64,000 bases of DNA, taken from assembly GCA_009693985.1 (NCBI GenBank), contig SHWE01000001.1, forward strand, positions 1 to 64,000. Reading direction: 5' to 3'. Source of the stretch: Alphaproteobacteria bacterium. GTDB lineage: Bacteria; Pseudomonadota; Alphaproteobacteria; Micropepsales; Micropepsaceae. Made by a program: the position numbers and the translations under genes. Below the pieces are notes generated by a model. It did not search any database. It was not told where the DNA came from and worked only from the letters and a program-made list of their open reading frames with translations. Positions 36,624 to 47,973 of the stretch are shown here, piece after piece; positions within the stretch are counted from its first letter, which is position 1, and every line of letters starts with the position of its first letter.

Positions 36624-36780
36624 TACCCCGGCAGCCGCCAGAGACGGCGCCAGCGGGTCATCGCCCGTTGTGCGCCGCGAACTCTATTGAGCTTGCTTGT
36701 CGAGCGGCCTATGAATGACAATTAAGCTGCGGCTCCGGCGGAGCTTGCGATAATCCGTTATAAACACAGGGAGATTTGCC

Positions 36781-37470
36781 GTGAGCGTGGTCGTCCGCAA
36801 CATAAACCGGGTGGCCCCGGAAACGGTCGCTGGCTATGCCGGGATCGGCGTCGCTACCGTGCACGAAGCGCAAGGGAGGAAGGGTCTGCTCGCCTCCAAC
36901 ATGCGGCCGATCTACCGCCCGGTCCACATTGCCGGACCCGCCGTCACCTGCGAGGTCGCGCCGGGCGACAATTGGATGCTCCACGTCGCGGTCGAACAGT
37001 GCCAGAAAGGCGACATCCTCGTCGTCGCGCCGTCGAGCCCGTGCGAGGACGGCTATTTCGGCGAGCTGATCGCGACCCAATTGAAGCTGCGCGGCGTCAA
37101 GGGGTTGATCCTCGAAACCGGTTGCCGCGACATCGCCGAACTGACCAAGATGGAATTTCCGGTGTGGTCGAAAGCGGTCTTCGCGCAGGGCACGGTCAAG
37201 GAAACGGTCGGCGACGTGAACCTGCCGCTCGTCTGCGCCGGGCAATTGATCAATCCGGGCGATTTGATCGTCGCCGACGATGACGGCGTCGTGGTGGTGC
37301 GGCGCAAAGAGGCGGCCGATGTTCTGAAGATGAGCATCGAGCGCGAAAAGAAGGAAGCGCAAAGCCGCGAGCGTTATCTACGCGGCGAACTGAGTCTGGA
37401 CGTTGCCAATATGCGCGGGCGCCTGGCCGAGAAGGGCCTCAAATATATCGACACCCCCGCGAAGGATTGA
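36781..37470 (+). CDS. ligK: 4-carboxy-4-hydroxy-2-oxoadipate aldolase/RraA-family protein (GTG start)
   Basis: RraA-like: VHEAQGRKGLLASNMRPIYRPVHIAGPAVTCEVAPGDNWMLHVAVEQCQKGDILVV...GYFGELIATQLKLRGVKGLILETGCRD; lies in the lig cluster. Confidence 0.8.
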   Translation: MSVVVRNINRVAPETVAGYAGIGVATVHEAQGRKGLLASNMRPIYRPVHIAGPAVTCEVAPGDNWMLHVAVEQCQKGDILVVAPSSPCEDGYFGELIATQLKLRGVKGLILETGCRDIAELTKMEFPVWSKAVFAQGTVKETVGDVNLPLVCAGQLINPGDLIVADDDGVVVVRRKEAADVLKMSIEREKKEAQSRERYLRGELSLDVANMRGRLAEKGLKYIDTPAKD

Positions 37471-37477
37471 TCCGGGC

Positions 37478-38377
37478 ATGGCCGCTTTCTCGCGCGTCGC
37501 ACTGATCGGGTTTGGCGAGGTCGGGCAGACCCTCGGCGCCGATCTGTTGGCGGCTTGTGCGAGCGTGGCGGCTTACGATGTGCTGTTCGCGCGTGCCGAC
37601 AGCGCGCCGTCGCGTGCGCTGGCGAACATTCGGTTGCGCGCGGCGAAATCGGCACAAGAAGCGGTGAGGAGCGCGGAACTCGTCATCAGCGCGGTGACCG
37701 CGGCCTCCGACGTCGATGCGGCGAAGAGCGTCGTGCCTGAATTGGAGAAGGGTGCGTTCTATCTCGACCTCAATTCCGTCTCGCCGGGCGTTAAGCAGGC
37801 TTGCGCGAAAATCATCGAAGAGGCGGGCGGCCGTTACGTCGAAGCCGCAGTGATGACGCCGATCGCACCCAAACGCATCGCCTCTTCGATGCTGCTCGGC
37901 GGACCGCACGGCGCGGAATTTCAGATGCGCGCCGCGCCAACCGGGTTCACCGGCGCGAAAGTGTTTTCGCCCATTATCGGTCAGGCTTCGGCCACCAAGA
38001 TGTGCCGCAGCGTGATCATCAAAGGAATAGAATCCCTGCTCGCCGAATCCATGCTGACGGCGCGCCATTACGGCGTCGAAAAAACGGTGCTCGATTCCCT
38101 CTCCGATCTCTTGCCGGCGGGCGATTGGGAAAAGATCGCGACCTATTTCATCTCACGCACACTCGAGCACGGCACGCGCCGCGCCGAAGAGATGCGCGAG
38201 GCCGCCGAGACGGTTCACGAAGCCGGACTGGAACCATTGATGGCGAACGCCACCGCGATGCGCGAAGATTGGGCGGCACAATTCAAATCCGCTCTCACCG
38301 AAACCAATCTCGGCGCCATGCTCGACGCCATCCGCAACGACATCGAAAAACAGGCCGCGCGGAAGGCCGCCGAATAA
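37478..38377 (+). CDS. NAD(P)-binding 6PGDH-like / DUF1932 protein
   Basis: VALIGFGEVGQTLGADLLA...; C-terminal DUF1932-like KMCRSVIIKGIESLLAESMLTARHYGVE. Confidence 0.8.
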   Translation: MAAFSRVALIGFGEVGQTLGADLLAACASVAAYDVLFARADSAPSRALANIRLRAAKSAQEAVRSAELVISAVTAASDVDAAKSVVPELEKGAFYLDLNSVSPGVKQACAKIIEEAGGRYVEAAVMTPIAPKRIASSMLLGGPHGAEFQMRAAPTGFTGAKVFSPIIGQASATKMCRSVIIKGIESLLAESMLTARHYGVEKTVLDSLSDLLPAGDWEKIATYFISRTLEHGTRRAEEMREAAETVHEAGLEPLMANATAMREDWAAQFKSALTETNLGAMLDAIRNDIEKQAARKAAE

Positions 38378-38390
38378 TCAGGGGACATCA

Positions 38391-39410
38391 ATGATCATCG
38401 ATTGCCACGGCCATTACACGACGGAACCCAAGCCCCTGATGGATTTCCGTCAGAGACAGACCGCCGCCTTCAAGGACAAGGCGAAATTGCCGTCCTTTGC
38501 TGAGGTGAAGATCAGCGACGATGAATTCCGCGACAGCGTTTCCGGCAATCAATTGCGCATCCAGAAGGAGCGCGGCACGAACCTGACGCTGTTCTCACCG
38601 CGCGCGTCCGGCATGGGCCATCACGTCGGAGATGCCGAAGTCTCCTTGCAATGGTCGCGCGCCTCCAACGATTGCATCCATCGCGTTTGTACCCTCTACC
38701 CCGAGAACTTCATCGGGGTTTGCCAACTCCCGCAATCGCCGGGCGTTGCGCCGGAGAATTGCATTCCCGAACTCGAACGCTGCGTGAAGGAGCTGGGCTT
38801 CGTCGGCTGCAATCTCAATCCCGATCCGTCGGGCGGAAGCTGGACCGCGCCGCCGCTGACCGACCGTCATTGGTACAAGCTCTATGAGAAGATCGTCGAG
38901 CTCGACGTGCCGGCGATGGTCCATGTCAGCATGTCGTGCAATCCCGCCTTTCACACGACGGGCGCGCATTACATCAATGCCGACACGACGGCATTCATGC
39001 AGCTCATCACCGCCGATCTGTTCAAGGACTTCCCGACGCTGCGGCTGATCATTCCGCATGGTGGCGGCGCGGTACCCTATCATTGGGGCCGCTATCGGGG
39101 CCTGGCGCAAAATCTCAACCGGCCGCCGCTGCACGAGATGATGAAGAACAATGTCTTTTTCGACACCTGCGTCTACCACCAGCCGGGAATCGACCTGCTC
39201 GCCAAGCTGATCCCCGCCGACAATATTCTCTTCGCCTCCGAAATGCTGGGCGCGGTGAAGGGCGATGATCCGACGACGGGCAAGCCCTATGACGACACCA
39301 AGCGCTATGTCGATGCGCTGCCTCTCGATGCTGGGGACAAGCGCAAGATCTTCGAGACCAACGCGTTGAAGGTCTATCCGCGGCTCAAGCAGAGGCTCGG
39401 CGTGCATTGA
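38391..39410 (+). CDS. ligJ: 4-oxalomesaconate hydratase-like amidohydrolase
   Basis: MIIDCHGHYTTEPKPLMDFRQRQ...; context. Confidence 0.85.
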   Translation: MIIDCHGHYTTEPKPLMDFRQRQTAAFKDKAKLPSFAEVKISDDEFRDSVSGNQLRIQKERGTNLTLFSPRASGMGHHVGDAEVSLQWSRASNDCIHRVCTLYPENFIGVCQLPQSPGVAPENCIPELERCVKELGFVGCNLNPDPSGGSWTAPPLTDRHWYKLYEKIVELDVPAMVHVSMSCNPAFHTTGAHYINADTTAFMQLITADLFKDFPTLRLIIPHGGGAVPYHWGRYRGLAQNLNRPPLHEMMKNNVFFDTCVYHQPGIDLLAKLIPADNILFASEMLGAVKGDDPTTGKPYDDTKRYVDALPLDAGDKRKIFETNALKVYPRLKQRLGVH

Positions 39411-40288
39411 ACAAGAATTCCAATCCGCCCTATATCCCGTTTCATCCGAACCCGTCGAAGCCGCGCTTTCAGCCGCCGGCGGGCGCGGTGGATTCGCATT
39501 GTCATGTCTTCGGGCCGGCGTCGCGCTTTCCCTATGCGGCGGAACGCAAATACACGCCCGTCGATGCGCCCAAGGAAAAGCTGTTCGCCCTGCGCGATTT
39601 TCTCGGCTTCGACAAGAACGTCATCGTGCAGGCGAGCTGCCACGGCACCGACAATGCGGCGCTCGTCGATGCGCTGGTCAATTCCAACAACAAAGCGCGC
39701 GGTGTCGCAACCGTTGGCGAACAGACGAGCAAGCAGGAGCTGCAAGCGCTCGACAAAGCGGGCGTGCGCGGCGTGCGCTTCAATTTCGTCAAGCGCCTGG
39801 TCGATTTCACCCCGCGCGACGTGCTGGAGAAGATCGCCGCCACCATCGCGCCTATGGGCTGGCACATCGTCGTTTATTTCGAGATGCCGGATCTGCCCGA
39901 GTTGGAATCCTTTTTCACTGCGCTGCCGACGCTCGTCGTCGTCGATCACATGGGCCGTCCCGACGTGAAGAAGGGCATCGACCATCCCGAGTTCCAGCGC
40001 TACCTCAAGCTGCTCGATGCCCACGACAACATCTGGAGCAAAGTCTCATGTCCCGAGCGGCTGACGTCGCAAGGCGCGCCCTATGACGATGTCGTGCCCT
40101 TCGCGCGCGCCCTCGTCGAACGCTATCCAAATCGCGTGCTGTGGGGCACCGACTGGCCACACCCGAACATGCCGGTCGAAGCGCCCGACGACGGCGTTCT
40201 CGTCGATGTGATCCCGAGGATTGCCCGTAACCCCGAGTTGCAAGAGGCGCTGCTTGTCCACAATCCGATGGCGCTCTATTGGAGTTAG
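39407..40288 (+). CDS. ligI: 2-pyrone-4,6-dicarboxylate lactonase-like amidohydrolase (TTG start overlapping previous stop)
   Basis: AVDSHCHVFGPASRFPYAAERKYTPVDAP...VLWGTDWPHPNMP. Confidence 0.9.
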   Translation: MNKNSNPPYIPFHPNPSKPRFQPPAGAVDSHCHVFGPASRFPYAAERKYTPVDAPKEKLFALRDFLGFDKNVIVQASCHGTDNAALVDALVNSNNKARGVATVGEQTSKQELQALDKAGVRGVRFNFVKRLVDFTPRDVLEKIAATIAPMGWHIVVYFEMPDLPELESFFTALPTLVVVDHMGRPDVKKGIDHPEFQRYLKLLDAHDNIWSKVSCPERLTSQGAPYDDVVPFARALVERYPNRVLWGTDWPHPNMPVEAPDDGVLVDVIPRIARNPELQEALLVHNPMALYWS

Positions 40289-40291
40289 GCC

Positions 40292-41528
<1,237 letters not shown>

Positions 41529-41543
41529 CATCAGGGGACGAAC

Positions 41544-42500
41544 ATGAAGATTTGCGTAGTGGGCCAAGGCGCCTTCGGTCAGAAGCATTTGGATGCGTTA
41601 AAGCGCATACCGGGCGTCGAAGTGACGTCGCTCATCGGGGGCAATCCGCAAGGCACCGAGGACGTCGCCAAGAAATACGGCGTTCCCCATTGGGGCCACG
41701 ACCTTGCCGAAGGCATCAAACGCGCCGACGCTGTGATCCTGGCGACGCCGACCCAGATGCACCGCGCGCAAGGCGAGCAGGTGATGCGCGCCGGCAAGCA
41801 TGTGCTGATCGAGATTCCCATCGCCGACAATGTCGAAGATTCCGAAGCATTGGCGCGGGTCGCGAAGGAAACCGGGGTTGTCGCGATGGCGGGCCATGTG
41901 CGCCGCTTCAATCCGAGTCATCAATTCGTCCATCGCCGCATCCAGAAGGGCGAGCTGAAAATCCAGCAGATGGACGTGCAGACCTATTTCTTCCGCCGCA
42001 CCAACATCAACGCGGCGGGCAAGCCCCGCAGCTGGACCGATCATTTGCTCTGGCATCATGCCGCGCACACGGTCGATCTCTTCCATTTCCAGACCGGCGA
42101 AACGGCGACGGAGATTTCCGCGGTGCAGGGGCCGCGCCATCCGACGCTCGGCATCGCGATGGATATGGCGATCCTGTTGAAGGTGCCGTCGGGCGCGATT
42201 CTGACGCTGTCGCTGTCGTTCAACAATGACGGGCCGATCGGCTCGTTCTTCCGCTATATCGGCGATACCGCGACCTATCAGGCCTATTACGACGATCTTG
42301 CCGACGGCAAGAAAAATCCCATCGATCTTTCCAAGGTCGACGTGTCGATGGACGGCATCGAGCTCGAGGACCGCGAATTTATCGCTGCGATCAACGAGAA
42401 GCGCGAGCCCAATGGCAGTCTGGCGCAGGTGCTGCCCTGCATGCGGGTGCTGGGCAAGATCGAGTCGCTGATCGATCCTAGCCGCGAATGCGTGATGTGA
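41544..42500 (+). CDS. ligC: 4-carboxy-2-hydroxymuconate-6-semialdehyde dehydrogenase-like
   Basis: MKICVVGQGAFGQKHLDALKRIPGVEVTSLIGGNPQGTEDVAKKYGVPHWGHDL. Confidence 0.9.
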   Translation: MKICVVGQGAFGQKHLDALKRIPGVEVTSLIGGNPQGTEDVAKKYGVPHWGHDLAEGIKRADAVILATPTQMHRAQGEQVMRAGKHVLIEIPIADNVEDSEALARVAKETGVVAMAGHVRRFNPSHQFVHRRIQKGELKIQQMDVQTYFFRRTNINAAGKPRSWTDHLLWHHAAHTVDLFHFQTGETATEISAVQGPRHPTLGIAMDMAILLKVPSGAILTLSLSFNNDGPIGSFFRYIGDTATYQAYYDDLADGKKNPIDLSKVDVSMDGIELEDREFIAAINEKREPNGSLAQVLPCMRVLGKIESLIDPSRECVM

Positions 42501-43489
42501 TGCAGAAACGCCAGCTGGGTCTGTTTTCGGTTTCCGCCATCGGCCTTGGCTGCATGAATCTCAGTCACGCCTATGGCACGCCGCCCGATGCGAAGATTGC
42601 GGGCGATGTGCTGCTGAAGGCGCTCGATCTCGGCTACACGCATTTCGATACGGCGGCGCTTTACGGTTTCGGCGCCAATGAGACGCTGCTCGGCAATGTG
42701 CTGAAGATCCGGAGCGGCGAATTCATGCTGGCGAGCAAATGCGGCATGTTCCGCGATGCCGAAGGCAAGCGAGAGATCGACGCCCGCCCGCATGTGCTCA
42801 AGAAAACCTGCGAAGATTCGCTGAAGCGCCTGCAAACCGATGTGATCGACCTTTATTATCTTCACCGCTGGCAGAAGACGATTCCGATCGAGGAGAGCAT
42901 CGGCGCGCTCGCCGATCTGGTGCGCGAGGGCAAAATCAAGGCTATCGGGCTTTCCGAAGTCTCCGCCGATACGCTGATGAAGGCGCATCGCGTACACCCC
43001 ATCGCCGCGTTGCAGACCGAATATTCGCTGTGGACGCGCAATGCGGAAATCGCCGTGCTGGCGGCCTGCAAGAAGATCGGCGCCGCCTTCGTCGCCTTCA
43101 GTCCCATCGCGCGCGGCTTTCTCGGCGGTGAGTTGCGCGATGTGACGGTCCTGCCGCCGAAGGACATTCGCCTTCCGATGCCGCGCTTTCAGGGCGAGAA
43201 TTTCGCCAAGAATTTGAAGCTGCTCGACGGCTTTTCGAAGCTGGCCCGCGAGAATGATTGCACGATGGCGCAATTGTCGCTCGCCTGGCTGCTGGCGCAA
43301 GGTGATCATGTGATCCCCATTCCCGGCACCACGCGGATCGATCATCTTGCCGAGAACGCCGCCGCCCCCGATGTGAGATTGAGCACCGAAACGCTGGCCC
43401 GCCTCGACGCGCTCATTAATCCCAATACGGTCAGCGGCCTGCGTTACCCGGCGGCGGTGCAAGCAGAAATCGACACGGAAGGGGCCTAA
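42500..43489 (+). CDS. Aldo/keto reductase
   Basis: AIGLGCMNLSHAYG; FDTAALYGFGANETLLG; TGATG overlap with ligC. Confidence 0.9.
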   Translation: MQKRQLGLFSVSAIGLGCMNLSHAYGTPPDAKIAGDVLLKALDLGYTHFDTAALYGFGANETLLGNVLKIRSGEFMLASKCGMFRDAEGKREIDARPHVLKKTCEDSLKRLQTDVIDLYYLHRWQKTIPIEESIGALADLVREGKIKAIGLSEVSADTLMKAHRVHPIAALQTEYSLWTRNAEIAVLAACKKIGAAFVAFSPIARGFLGGELRDVTVLPPKDIRLPMPRFQGENFAKNLKLLDGFSKLARENDCTMAQLSLAWLLAQGDHVIPIPGTTRIDHLAENAAAPDVRLSTETLARLDALINPNTVSGLRYPAAVQAEIDTEGA

Positions 43490-43494
43490 GAACG

Positions 43495-44922
43495 ATGGAC
43501 AGCACCCGTCTCAATCGCTTCGTCGGTCAAATCTGGGACGATGCCGTCGTCCCTTCGCTCGTCGATTATATCCGCATCCCCAACAAATCGCCGTCCTTCG
43601 ATCCCGATTGGGCCGCGCATGGCTATATGGACGATGCGGTAAAGTTGATGGAGGCGTGGGCGCGCGCCCGCATCGCACCCATCAAAGGCGCCACGCTCGA
43701 AGTGGTGCGATTGGAAAAACGCACGCCGGTCATCTTCATCACCATCCCGGGCGAGGGCACCGAACCGGTGCTGCTCTACGGCCATCTCGACAAGCAGCCC
43801 GAATTCACCGGCTGGGCCGAAGGGCTCGGGCCGTGGACGCCGGTGATCAAGGGCGACAAATTATACGGGCGGGGCGGCGCCGATGACGGCTATGCGATGT
43901 ATGGCGCGCTCTCCGCCGTTCTGGCGCTGCACGATCAGGGCGTCAAACACGCGCCCTTGCGCATCATCATCGAAGCCTGCGAAGAATCCGGCAGCTACGA
44001 TCTTCCCTTCTATGTCGATCATTTGGCTCCGCGTATCGGGTCGCCAGGCCTCGTGGTGTGCCTCGATTCCGGCTGCGGCGATTACGACCGGCTGTGGCTG
44101 ACGACCTCCTTACGCGGGCTTGCCACGGCGACGCTGACCGTCCGTGTACTGACCGAAGGCGTCCATTCCGGGGATGCCTCCGGCATCGTCCCGTCATCTT
44201 TCCGCATCGCGCGGATGCTGCTGTCGCGGCTGGAAGATCAAGACACCGGCGAGATCATCCCGCGCGGGTTCTATGTCGACATCCCGAAAAGCCGGCTAAC
44301 CCAGGCGACGGAAGCGGCTGCGATCCTGAACAAGGATGTTTACGCGAAATTCCCCTTCGCCGGCGCGACGAAGCCGATGGCGGACGACCCGACGGAGCTC
44401 ATCCTCAACCGCACCTGGCGGCCGCAGCTTGCCGTCGTCGGCGCGGCCGGGATGCCGGCACCGGCCAATGCCGGCAATGTGCTGTTGCCCTCGACGACGC
44501 TGAAACTCTCCTTGCGGCTGCCGCCGACCCTTAAGGGCAACGATCCCATCGCGCTGATGCGCCAGACCCTCGCCAGCGATCCGCCCTATGGCGCGGAAGT
44601 CCGCGTCGACGCCGATCCTTTCGTGTCGGCGGGTTGGAATGCGCCGGAGCTTGCGCCGTGGCTGGAACAGTCGCTGATGGGGGCGGGCCGCGCCGTATTC
44701 GGCCATGACGTCGCCTATATGGGCGAAGGCGGCAGCATTCCCTTCATGGGCATGCTGGGCGAGAAATTCCCCAAGACCCAGTTCGTCATTACGGGCGTGT
44801 TGGGTCCGGGATCGAACGCGCACGGGCCGAACGAATTCCTCCACATCCCGACGGGCAAGCGCATTTCGCAAGCCATCGCGATGGTGCTCGCGGATCATTG
44901 CGCGAAATCGTCCGCGCATTGA
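43495..44922 (+). CDS. M20-family peptidase/amidohydrolase
   Basis: PVLLYGHLDKQPEFTGW; LYGRGGADDGYAMYGALSAV; IIIEACEESGS. Confidence 0.9.
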   Translation: MDSTRLNRFVGQIWDDAVVPSLVDYIRIPNKSPSFDPDWAAHGYMDDAVKLMEAWARARIAPIKGATLEVVRLEKRTPVIFITIPGEGTEPVLLYGHLDKQPEFTGWAEGLGPWTPVIKGDKLYGRGGADDGYAMYGALSAVLALHDQGVKHAPLRIIIEACEESGSYDLPFYVDHLAPRIGSPGLVVCLDSGCGDYDRLWLTTSLRGLATATLTVRVLTEGVHSGDASGIVPSSFRIARMLLSRLEDQDTGEIIPRGFYVDIPKSRLTQATEAAAILNKDVYAKFPFAGATKPMADDPTELILNRTWRPQLAVVGAAGMPAPANAGNVLLPSTTLKLSLRLPPTLKGNDPIALMRQTLASDPPYGAEVRVDADPFVSAGWNAPELAPWLEQSLMGAGRAVFGHDVAYMGEGGSIPFMGMLGEKFPKTQFVITGVLGPGSNAHGPNEFLHIPTGKRISQAIAMVLADHCAKSSAH

Positions 44923-44942
44923 CGATGCCGGCGCAAACAAAA

Positions 44943-44966
44943 AGCGGCGCCGTTTCCAGCGCCGCT
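44943..44966. terminator. Hairpin between convergent genes
   Basis: AGCGGCGC-CGTTTCCA-GCGCCGCT. Confidence 0.6.
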
Positions 44967-44992
44967 CTTCGTCAAATCACCTTACTTCGGCG

Positions 44993-45610
44993 TTACGGCA
45001 TGGCCGTGATGCGGTTGGCGAGCGCGCCTTCGGCGTTGCGCAGGCCCTGCACGCGGACTTTGCCGCCAGCCTTCACGATGGTGGCATTCGCGTCGGTGAA
45101 CTTGAACACCGGGACGCCGGGATCGAGAATGAGATCGGACTCACCGGCAGGATATGTGGTGCCGGCTCCGCCGATCTGGCTGGGTCCGAACTTCACCTTC
45201 ATGACGTTGCTGCCGTTCACGACCGCGGTGCCGCTTACGACCGCGTTGGTCATGGTCTGATTGCGCGCGTCGTTCATCGGGCGCTGGCCATCGCCGATGC
45301 CCCGCATCTTTTCCGAGAAGATGCGCAGCTCGGTCGAGTGCAGCTTGCCGTCTTCCTTGCGGACGGCGGCGGAGGCCACGAAATCGTTGCTCTTGATGTC
45401 CGACAGCTTCGAGTTCGCCTGTTGGATGTACAGAATATTCGGGGCGATCTTGTAGATTTCGACCATACCGCTGTCGTCGTTCTTCACGGAGATCGACGTC
45501 GCGTCGACCTTTTCCACCACGCCGAAGACGTTGATGGCGTTATTGCCTTGCGTCATCGCCGGAGCGGCGAGCAGCGTAACAAAACTTGCGAGCATCAGGA
45601 TTTTGCGCAT
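44993..45610 (-). CDS. Secreted hypothetical protein
   Basis: MRKILMLASFVTLLAAPAMTQG signal; INVFGVVEKVDATSISVKNDDSG. Confidence 0.7.
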   Translation of the reverse strand: MRKILMLASFVTLLAAPAMTQGNNAINVFGVVEKVDATSISVKNDDSGMVEIYKIAPNILYIQQANSKLSDIKSNDFVASAAVRKEDGKLHSTELRIFSEKMRGIGDGQRPMNDARNQTMTNAVVSGTAVVNGSNVMKVKFGPSQIGGAGTTYPAGESDLILDPGVPVFKFTDANATIVKAGGKVRVQGLRNAEGALANRITAMP

Positions 45611-45800
45611 GGGGGGTCGTTTCCTCAGGGTTCGAAAGGCGCGTGTTTCACGCCATGGCTCTCTTTACCACAGAAGGCGGAGCGAAGCACAGGGGGCCGG
45701 GTTCCGCGCCCTTGCTGGTGCCTGATATCCATAGCATTCTCGGGCCAATTCACGGCAATTTCATGCGCCTTTGGGCGCTAGACGAGGGCAATGGGCGGTA

Positions 45801-46691
45801 ATGGCAAATCTCGGTTTTATCGGTCTTGGGATCATGGGGCGTCCGCAGGCGGGGCATCTCCAGGCGGCGGGCAATCAGCTCTATCTGAATACGCGCAGCA
45901 AGATTCCGCAGGAGCTGCTCGACAAGGGGGGCATCGCCTGCCGGACCAATAAGGAGGTCGCGGAGAAATCCGACATCGTCTTCATCATGGTTTCCGATAC
46001 GCCCGATGTCGAACAGGTGCTGTTCGGCGAGAACGGCGTCGCTTCCGGCTTGAGCAAGGGCAAGATCGTCGTCGACATGAGCACGATCTCGCCGATCACG
46101 ACCAAGGAATTCGCCAAGCGGATCGAAGAAAATGGCGGCCTCTATCTCGACGCGCCGGTTTCCGGCGGCGAGGTTGGCGCCAAGAACGCGACGCTGACCT
46201 TCATGGTCGGCGGGCGCGAAGAGACGTTCGAGAAGGTGAAGCCCTATTTCCAGCTGATGGGAAAGACCATCACGCTGATCGGCGGCAATGGCGATGGACA
46301 GACGGCGAAGGCGGCGAACCAGATCATCGTCGCGCTCACCATCGAAGCGGTCGGCGAGGCGCTGCTGTTCGCGTCGAAGGCGGGCGCCGATCCGGCCAAG
46401 GTGCGCCAGGCGCTGCTCGGCGGTTTCGCCGCATCGCGCATTCTGGAAGTGCATGGCGAGCGCATGATCAAGCGCACCTTCGCGCCGGGTTTCCGCATCG
46501 CGTTGCACAAGAAGGATCTCAACATCGTGCTGTCGGGCGCCCGCGCTTTGAAGGTCTCGCTTCCGGGAACCGCTCTGTGCCAGGAGCTGTTCAACGCCAA
46601 CAGCGCGATGGACGAAGACGGGCTCGATGATTCCGCGATGGTGAAAGTGCTGGAGCGGATGGCCAATCACGAAATCCGCGCCAAGGATTAG
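45801..46691 (+). CDS. 2-hydroxy-3-oxopropionate reductase-like (3-hydroxyacid dehydrogenase family)
   Basis: MANLGFIGLGIMGRPQAGHLQAAG; LYLDAPVSGGEVGAKNATLTFMVGG. Confidence 0.88.
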   Translation: MANLGFIGLGIMGRPQAGHLQAAGNQLYLNTRSKIPQELLDKGGIACRTNKEVAEKSDIVFIMVSDTPDVEQVLFGENGVASGLSKGKIVVDMSTISPITTKEFAKRIEENGGLYLDAPVSGGEVGAKNATLTFMVGGREETFEKVKPYFQLMGKTITLIGGNGDGQTAKAANQIIVALTIEAVGEALLFASKAGADPAKVRQALLGGFAASRILEVHGERMIKRTFAPGFRIALHKKDLNIVLSGARALKVSLPGTALCQELFNANSAMDEDGLDDSAMVKVLERMANHEIRAKD

Positions 46692-46698
46692 GCTTTTC

Positions 46699-47955
46699 GT
46701 GGATACGAATCCACGCAGCCTTCTCACCGGGCTTTTTCGTAGCGCGGTGGACGCGGCGTCGCCGGCAAATTGCGTGCCGGGGAACCTGCCACGGCTTCCG
46801 CGCGGGCGCACGGTTCTCGTCGGCGCCGGCAAGGCCGCGGCGAGCATGGCGCGTGAGGTCGAGGAGCATTGGTCCGGCCCACTCACGGGCCTCGTGGTGA
46901 CGCGCTACGGGCATGGCGTTCCCTGCCGGAACATCGAAGTGATCGAGGCCGGCCACCCTGTACCGGACGCGGAAGGATTGCGCGCGGCGGAGCGCATGCT
47001 CGCATCGGTGCGCGGGCTCAATGCGGACGATCTCGTGCTCGCGCTGATCTCGGGCGGCGGCTCGTCTCTGTTCGCAGCTCCGGCGGAAGGATTGGCGCTT
47101 TCGGATAAGCAAAGCGTTACGCGCGCGCTGCTGAAATGCGGCGCGCCGATTTCCGAGATCAATTGCGTGCGCAAGCATCTTTCGGCCGTGAAGGGCGGGC
47201 GGTTGGCGCTCGCGGCGGCACCTGCGCAAATCGTGAGCCTCATCATCTCCGACGTGCCGGGCGATGATCCGGCGGTGATCGCTTCGGGTCCGACGGCACC
47301 CGATTCGACGACGCGTGGCGATGCGAGCGCGATCTTGCGCAAATACGGGATTGCGGTTCCCGATGCCGTGCAAAGCTGGCTCGCCAATCCGCTTTCCGAA
47401 ACGCCCAAGCCCGGACACGCGTCCCTAGCGCGCGTCCACAATCGGATCATCTCAAGCGCCAAAGAAGCGCTCGAAGCGGCGGCACGCGCGGCCCAAGCCG
47501 CAGGCTACAAAACCATTATCCTCGGCGACGCGCTCGAAGGCGAAGCGCGCGAGGTGGCGCGCGAACATGCACGCCTCGCGCTCGCGGGATGCGGGCCTTG
47601 CGTGTTTCTATCGGGGGGCGAAACCACGGTGACCGTGCAGGGCGCGGGACGCGGCGGGCGCAACGCCGAATTCGCGCTGGCGCTGGCGCTGGCGCTCAAT
47701 GGCGCGCGTGGCATCCATGCCATTGCCTGCGACACGGACGGCATCGACGGCACCGAAGACAATGCGGGCGCTATGATCGGCCCCGATACGCTCGCGCGCG
47801 CCCGCGGCCTGGGGCTGAATCCGGCGGGCCATCTCGCCGACAACGATGCCTATGGGCTGTTCGCCGCGCTCGGCGACCTGGTGGTGACGGGACCGACCCT
47901 CACAAACGTCAACGACTTCCGAGCCGTTTTGATTGGCCCGGAAGTCGCTGGGTAA
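46699..47955 (+). CDS. Glycerate 2-kinase (MOFRL family)
   Basis: VLVGAGKAAASMAREVEEHW; LISGGGSSLFAAPAEGL; FLSGGETTVTVQGAGRGGRNAEFALALAL. Confidence 0.9.
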   Translation: MDTNPRSLLTGLFRSAVDAASPANCVPGNLPRLPRGRTVLVGAGKAAASMAREVEEHWSGPLTGLVVTRYGHGVPCRNIEVIEAGHPVPDAEGLRAAERMLASVRGLNADDLVLALISGGGSSLFAAPAEGLALSDKQSVTRALLKCGAPISEINCVRKHLSAVKGGRLALAAAPAQIVSLIISDVPGDDPAVIASGPTAPDSTTRGDASAILRKYGIAVPDAVQSWLANPLSETPKPGHASLARVHNRIISSAKEALEAAARAAQAAGYKTIILGDALEGEAREVAREHARLALAGCGPCVFLSGGETTVTVQGAGRGGRNAEFALALALALNGARGIHAIACDTDGIDGTEDNAGAMIGPDTLARARGLGLNPAGHLADNDAYGLFAALGDLVVTGPTLTNVNDFRAVLIGPEVAG

Positions 47956-47973
47956 GTCTTTACGTCGATAGAT

